Positions 57,711-64,000 of a stretch of DNA of 64,000 nucleotides are shown one piece after another; the first letter of the stretch is position 1; each line of letters begins with the position of its first letter. The position numbers and the translations under genes were made by a program. The notes under the pieces are model-generated. The model saw only the letters and a list, made by a program, of their open reading frames with translations, made no database searches and was not told the DNA's origin. The DNA comes from Zhengitettix transpicula (Eukaryota > Arthropoda > Insecta > Orthoptera > Tetrigidae): positions 95,098,532-95,162,531 of the forward strand of contig CM073591.1 of NCBI GenBank assembly GCA_037074705.1. The letters run 5' to 3'.

Positions 57711-60700
57711 ATGATAGAAGTTACAGCAAAGTTGGTGAGGGGACCAGTGTATCTCGCGGGTGAAACAGTAGAGTGTTTTATTACGTTTATAAATCCTCCG
57801 GCACCGCCAAATCTACGATCTCAAAGTAATAGGTAAATTTCTTAAAAGTTTGTGAAAAAAATACTCGCATAAATTTTGAATGTAACCATAAAAAGGAATA
57901 ATAATAATGTTTTATGTCGCACAGTTCATTATCAAGATATTATAAGGTTTAACTTGTTTAACATCATAAGTGAAAAATGATTTCATTATCTGTCTTGGGT
58001 ACCTTGGTACCCTGTGTATGTTATGGTCTTGAACGGAACACACATTTGTCTTATTAAATAATTGTATTTTTATCTGACTGAAATTTAAGTGTAAGATGTT
58101 ACGATATAGAGATTTGTCAGAATCTAATACCAATAAGAAATTCTTTAAAACATAAAGCTTTTCCTGGGGTTCTGCAGCAGATGGTTGAAGGTTAAGCTGA
58201 TTCAGTTTACCAGTTTTGTTGTCTGATACAGATTTGACGATTGTAGCCTGCATAAGTGGTTCATGAGCAATATGCACAAACCACAGGTTATGAATCAAGT
58301 CATAATTAATATTATATTTACAGAGTATTCATTGGCATTCAACACACAGAAAACTCTAAATACCTGATAAGATCCTAATGTAAGGATGTAACATTGTTTG
58401 TCTATGAATATTTTGTAATTTCTTCATTGAATATTTTATTCGAACTTATTTGACTTGCATATTTATCCCATATTAAATTTTATTTTTATTTTTATTTCAG
58501 TGATGTGCTTGAAAGCTTAGCATGGGCAAGTGCCCAGATACATTGTCAGTGCACAACTAACAACAGAGTTACATTTCCACAAAACAATTCAACAGTGCCT
58601 GAAGAAATACCGACTGCAAACACAGGTAACAAGAGTATATACAGTTTTCTTTCTTTTCCACTTACAATACTTCAATTAATAGTACATGTATAATGTAACA
58701 AGCATATATTAATATGGGTATTGTTGCCTTAATAGTGTTGATTTAAAACTCTTGCAGGGATGGGCATTAAACGATTACAAACATCATTCATCAAACTAAT
58801 ATCTCCCTGAAAAAGAAATCTCAACAATGAAGGTCAAAAATCTATGTGAATGAAAGGACGGGGGTGGGGGTAATTATATATATGAATGAATGAATCACAT
58901 AAGGATAATTTGACAAAGTCAAATAAGTTAACTCATTTGCATAGGAAAGAGACAGTATAGCTGACTTACCTTAAATCAACAGTTGGTCCAGTCATACTGT
59001 GCAAAAATAAAAAAATTAATTTTTAAAAATATATATTGTAATGATTATCTTTTTCATTACTTAATATAAAAAAATTAAACTTTATTACAAGAAAATACAA
59101 AAAATACAAAAGTACATTAAAAAAATATTGTTGGGCGCCAGCAGATATACATTGGTCTGCATAAAATTAAAATTAGCTCCGGCTTGATTAAAAAGTTCTC
59201 CTTCTCAACAGGGTAATGTGGGCGGTTCGGTGGCTATTCAAGAACAGAGTCTATTTCTGCTCTGTGTAAAAAATTCTACTTTTGAAGGCACTTTACATAA
59301 ATAGTGATGCTTATTTTACTTGTGGCGTCAGCCGACTTGCAGTGGATCACTGGTCTTGTAGTAAGCAGCACACGATCTCCTTCTTCGGCCTCCCCGTGAT
59401 GGACGTCCCCTCAAAACCTTTGTTTCTTTCCGCTCGCCAAATTCTCCACCCTCTCGGTCTCCCTGCGTCTCTGTCTCTCTGCATCTCACCGTCTCTCCGC
59501 GTTTCACCTGGGTTCGGAGTATTTATAAGTCCTCCGCCCCCCCCCCCCAAACGATGCAAAAAAAAGGGACCTGTACCCATGATTTCTTTTGGCCTCTTGG
59601 GCAAGAACACGTGCACGCCCTATGTATTCCTCCTCAGGCCCGCGGCCACTTAAGGTTGTTATTCACTACAATATATATATAAAAATAATTGATTTGAATA
59701 GAAACTGAGAGCAGCTGACTTACATTAAATCTTAAGTTGGAGTTGACAGGCATGTAAATAGTAACATGACAAATTTTTGAGGTATTGAGCCTCCTCCTTC
59801 AGGAGAGTTGCTCAGAATTGATATATATGCAAAAGTTAAGGAAATAAATAGATAAATGTGAATGCGTTTGTCATTTTCAAAATAATTGATATAATTGGTA
59901 TGGAAATGAAATGGAGATTGGTGAAATGATCATAGTTTTTGGACAGGAGCTCATAGGAAACAGAGCAGATAAATCTCCGATAGTTTAGAAGTTTAAGTCT
60001 CTACATGGAAACTCATGGCGAGCAGATCTGTTAGCTCACGGATAGAAGTATAAATCTCCAGTAGGAACTCTTGTCAACAGGATCTTTAATCTACCTTCCA
60101 CACTGCAAGCAAAATCAATAAGGTATTGATTTGGCAAAGTGTCATGTCAATTAAAGCCACATCCTGGGAATACTATAAATGTCTCATGTCTCAAAATAAA
60201 ATGTTGAGTTGAACTAAAGTTTTGGTAATTTCTTTAATAAAAAATTATCTTAACGAGAACTTTGAGAGGATGAGAAACAATTGAGACTATACTATACTAT
60301 ATAATAAATATACTTTACTAATAGCCAAACTGTGAGGCTATATATAAGTTTGTATAAGAGTGTTAACTGCTTCTTGTTCAGTAATTATACATCTCCATGT
60401 GACTGCCAACTGTACAGGTTATACAATATTTAATTGTATGATTCATATTCAGTTCAATACTCGAGTAATCCTCGATGTGGAATAAGTATCTTAAATATGT
60501 TTGGCCTATCATTTATGTTACCTGGAACTAAATATTACTCGATATTGTCTAGTAGATGGGTTGGTTCCAGCCACTTCATTTGCACCCTGCCATGGAGAGA
60601 CAGGAAAACTAGTTCTGTCAACAAAACCAAAAATTCTCTTCTGTGACCTAAGGTTATCAGCAGGTGAAAGTAAGTCATGTAAGTATGAGTACTTGTAATT

Positions 60701-62556
60701 ACATTTTGTTTTATGAACGAATACTATGGATCAATGGGTAAGAATGATGTCTTAAAAATTCACCAACTTTTAATTGAATGTAAATGGCATTAATGATGCA
60801 AAACAAAGAATGGTTTAATTTTATTATTTTTAACGTGTATTGAAAGATAAAATACCGTGGAGCAATATAATTTTGAAAAATAGTTTCATTTGATGAAGGT
60901 AATCAAAGTACATTCAAACTTGGATCTCATTACACTTATACTTCTTCCTTCTCCTATGTAAAATAACTAAAACAGTTAACTGAGAGTTAAAATTAGAAAT
61001 ACTTTGACAAACAATTGTAAACTGTGCACTATTTATATAAATGTTATAATATGATATTTTAAAAATTTAAAGGAAAAATCAAATTAGACACATTTTGAGT
61101 AATTTGTATGTAATATTATGTAATGTTACATAATTGTTTCAAATGTGTCAACTTCAACTTAATGAACTTGTTTAAATTACTCTTCAATTTTTTTGTATTA
61201 TACATTAAATTTTACATAATTTGCTATAATGCAATTTCAGACATGTACAGTGAAGTGCTGCCAAATGAAGCTCCACCTTCATACCGTGGACATGCTGTGA
61301 AATACTCATACAAGATCACTGTTGGAATGCAGAGAATCAATTCACCTATTAAATTATTATCTGTTCCTCTTAGAGTTTTAGTTGTAAATGGTGAGTTGTG
61401 AGTTATATCATTCTTGTTTTATGTGATTTATTATTGTATTATTAAAGAAACTATGAATGACGTTAAATTGTCAAAATAATTAATATGGATATGGCAGAGA
61501 ATGGGGTCTTACTAAAATTGAGACCCTGTGTCACAACACTGGACAGGAGGGAACATTTCAAATTTTCAGAGAGCTGTCTCACTCAGGAAAGAAACATATT
61601 GCATGCAGTATTCTTTTTTCTTGAAGGAGGAGACTTAATATTGCCTCTAAATATTTGAATCCTGCACCATGGTGTCACCTGCTTGCAATTCAGTATCCTT
61701 AATTGACTTACAATAAAGATTAACATGTTTTAGAAAGAGGCTCCAAAAAATTATTTCATTAAAAATACAATTGATGACCTTATACAGACCCTTTTTATTT
61801 ATATTGTAACAATGTTTTGATACTTTTTTGTATTCAGGTATTTTCCAAATCAATATAATAAACTAGCAAAACAAAACAATTTACAAGTTATTAAATTCAC
61901 CGAGTTTTGAAAGAGGGTCCGAGGGACACAATTCACTTAATGCTAAAAAGATTAGAGCAAGATTGAAACCATTCCAAAACATGTCTGTATAATGTCAACA
62001 ATTGTTTTTTTAATTGAAAACAGACGTTAATTTAAAACTTTTCAATTATTTCATCATAACTCCAAGTGAAAAGATTTTTAAGCTGGTATAATTAGTATTA
62101 TGCATTTTGTATATGTAAGATTATCTTCATTTTTGTAGTATCATACAGTCAATTGAAATAAAAAATTATTTAAATTGATTTTATTGAGTAAATATGAAAA
62201 AGTTGCAGTTTTATAAGCCTTCCTCAAGAATTTTTTCAGAGGTTAATATTCATTATCAGTAAACTTGTCTTTTAAGTGTGTATTTACTCTTTTTATAGAT
62301 GATTCACGAGGTTCATCTGACAGAACTATGTTGAAGGTCTAACAGGCAACATTTTCTTTATTTTTACATGATTAAGAAATCATATTATTACACTGGTATG
62401 CCACATATGTTGTGAATGATGCATTGAATATTCATATTCTTAGGTTTTCCTGAAAGTGGAGCATGTGGAGACAGTGAAGATTTGTCACCAAGTAATCCAT
62501 TTCTTGAAACTCGACAAAAAGAAACTCCATTAGACATAGCAATGCAAGTTTTGCAG
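57711..62556 (+). CDS. RGP1: RGP1, Rab6 exchange-factor subunit, 5' part (runs off the window)
   Basis: Exons 57711-57832, 58501-58625, 60571-60678, 61241-61390 and 62444-62556 join in frame (phases 2, 1, 1, 1, 0) to about 206 residues. The last donor is at 62557, and the remaining exons lie beyond 64000. The protein pairs with Ric1 to form the exchange factor that activates Rab6 for retrograde transport to the Golgi. Family matches are the N terminus [20 protein letters not shown], then [64 protein letters not shown] and SNPFLE. These give the arrestin-like beta-sandwich half of the protein. The start is the first ATG after the shared promoter. No disruption was seen. Intron 2 carries a solo LTR, and a Penelope-like fragment follows exon 5. 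Confidence 0.93.
59129..59670. mobile_element. Solo LTR in RGP1 intron 2
   Basis: It starts TGTTGGGCGCCAG and ends ATTCACTACA, a TG...CA pair, with a 4-bp duplication ATAT on each side (59125-59128, 59671-59674). The 542-bp body is GC- and CT-rich in a very AT-rich intron and contains a TATA-like TATTTATAAG near the middle. No internal retrotransposon region is present. Gypsy-type is inferred. Orientation is open. Confidence 0.72.
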
Positions 62557-62822
62557 GTGAAAAATATTCCTTTTCAATAATTGTTACAACAAAATATTTA
62601 GTGTGCTTTCTTTTTCAAAATCATCTGCCAACAATGTGAAAATATTCTCTGCAACTCTTAACATTGATGTTCACTAACCTTGAATTTTTATTTCCTTTAT
62701 GGCTTTCTCAAAATATGTTGAATAATAATTATGATAAGGTTGTATTTTTACGTCCCTTTATATGAAATAGATAATGCAGTTTTCTGACCAATTAGACTTT
62801 TTTTTATTGATTTAAGGCATTT

Positions 62823-62850
62823 TTTCGGCACATGTTTGTACCTTTCTCAG
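62823..62850 (-). ncRNA. Hammerhead-like core in the left arm
   Basis: On the minus strand: CTGAGAA, A, then GGTAC, a 6-nt loop, GTGCC (five pairs, one G-U), then GAAA. One core base differs (CTGANGA has A for the second G), so cleavage is unlikely. Confidence 0.45.
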
Positions 62851-63539
62851 GTCTTTTCTGTGGAGAAATTGAATTTCTTATCAAAAAGCTAATGAATCTA
62901 CAGAAGTGATTTCAACAAAATATATTATACTATTAATATAATGAAAGTGAGAAATACTCACCTAAATATGCTAAATGTTAAAAACTATTTTCACATCATA
63001 TTAAAAACAACACAAAGTTTACAAGTTCTTCCGAGGCACTTATTCACAAGCTACACATTAGTGCGATCACAGCCAAACTGAAGAGGATTACGAACCCTCA
63101 TTAAAATTGTCCAGTTCCTTAGATATTTACGATCTGTCCTTGTGACGCGTCTCACAAACCAATGTGCGACCCTCTCATAGTCAGAAATTACTAAACTAAC
63201 ATTTTCCAACATCATAGAATACTAATATTAAATAAAATTAAGAATTAACAAATTATAGCATTGTTAATTTTTCTTAATTTAATTGTATCATTCTGTGAGT
63301 TCTGTTGTTTTTATGTAAATGTAACAAATTGTGTTTATACAAATTATGCTCTATATCTAAATTCTCAACATTTTTCCAATCGAAATCATGATTCTTGTCC
63401 AGTCTGCTAGTAGTGACCACATTGTTTCTCAGTTTCAGTATGTTAATAGTATAATATATTTTGTTCAACCACTTTTGTAAATTCATTAGCTTTTTGGCAA
63501 CAACAAATTTATTTTGTACAATTTATCCAGAGGAAAGAC

Positions 63540-63568
63540 CCAAGGAAGGTACAAGCACGTACTGAAAC
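63540..63568 (+). ncRNA. Hammerhead-like core in the right arm
   Basis: CCAAGGAA stands in for CTGANGA (two core changes), followed by GGTAC, a 6-nt loop, GTACT (five pairs, one G-U) and GAAAC. By homology to the left arm it is the same motif, decayed. Confidence 0.45.
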
Positions 63569-63600
63569 GTTTTCTTAAATCAATAAAAATATTGTCTGTA

Positions 63601-64000
63601 ATTATGATAAATTCCACAGGTGCCTTATATATATACCCTTTCTACCAGTAGTTGATAAAGGTTTTTCATGTTCAACATTCTTCAAGTTTCCTTTTGTCAG
63701 AAACTTAACTCTTCTACAAACAAACCTATAAGTATGTTCCAATTATTCTTAAATAAGTTACCATCATTAAACATTGCTTTCCTAGTTCCCATAGTTATAC
63801 AAATATAATTTGTTGAACTTTACTTTTAGTTCTTCTGTGCATTACGCTTGACGTATTTATGTGCCTTGAGATTAAATAGTGCACAAGCTTAAATCATGTA
63901 TCAATTCAATTGGTAGAACATATTTTGTTTTAACCAACATTACCAGACAGAAATTATACTGTTATGGTATTATTAATATACAATTAATTTAAATTTGTAA
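63601..64000. other. RGP1 intron 5, right end, nothing recognised
   Basis: AT-rich intronic sequence to the window edge. No RGP1 exon was recognised here. Confidence 0.5.

Larger units (their letters stand above)
62785..63600 (-). mobile_element. Truncated Penelope-like element with inverted hammerhead-bearing arms
   Basis: The minus frame 63486-63274 reads HDFDWKNVENLDIEHN, a decayed Penelope-like endonuclease end. It is flanked by inverted arms of about 85 bp. The right arm (about 63520-63600, plus strand) and left arm (about 62785-62870, minus strand) share AAGACC, AAGGTACAA, CGAAA/TGAAA and TTAAATCAATAAAAA in order. Each arm has a hammerhead-like core. It is intronic to RGP1. Confidence 0.65.

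Overview
The window is AT-rich arthropod nuclear DNA, almost certainly from an insect. The genes have GT-AG introns of 70 bp to 10 kb. One encodes a juvenile hormone epoxide hydrolase, and the repeat landscape (mariner, jockey, RTE-like LINEs, Penelope-like elements, hAT MITEs, LTR remnants) is typical of insects. I cannot name the species.

Four protein genes can be assembled exon by exon. (1) 690-7554, plus strand: a complete five-exon juvenile hormone epoxide hydrolase (457 aa) with an intact catalytic triad. (2) 32343-44786, plus strand: a three-exon NK-like homeobox gene (187 aa) with an N-terminal eh1-like repressor motif and a 10.3 kb first intron. (3) 47661-57362, minus strand: a complete 15-exon MCM8 helicase gene (851 aa). 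(4) 57711 to beyond the right edge, plus strand: the first five exons of RGP1, a subunit of the Ric1-Rgp1 exchange factor for Rab6. MCM8 and RGP1 are head to head with 348 bp between their start codons, so they probably share a promoter. The homeobox gene and MCM8 are convergent. The four genes have no obvious common pathway.

The rest is a layered set of decayed transposable elements. The left intergenic block (about 8-32 kb) holds a mariner pseudogene, a GC-rich poly(A)-ended retroposon family, a LINE split by a tRNA-derived SINE, a hAT MITE with an exact 8-bp target duplication, long-inverted-repeat elements and two GC-rich islands. The first homeobox intron (32.5-42.8 kb) holds another hAT MITE, another mariner pseudogene, and a jockey LINE split by a probable solo LTR. 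MCM8 and RGP1 introns hold further inverted-repeat elements, a solo LTR and a Penelope-like fragment.

The most unusual signal is a set of short hammerhead-ribozyme-like cores (CTGANGA, a short stem, then GAAA) at five places. Three of them lie next to or flank Penelope-like endonuclease fragments. I found no CRISPR array, operon, intact mobile element or novel multi-gene system.
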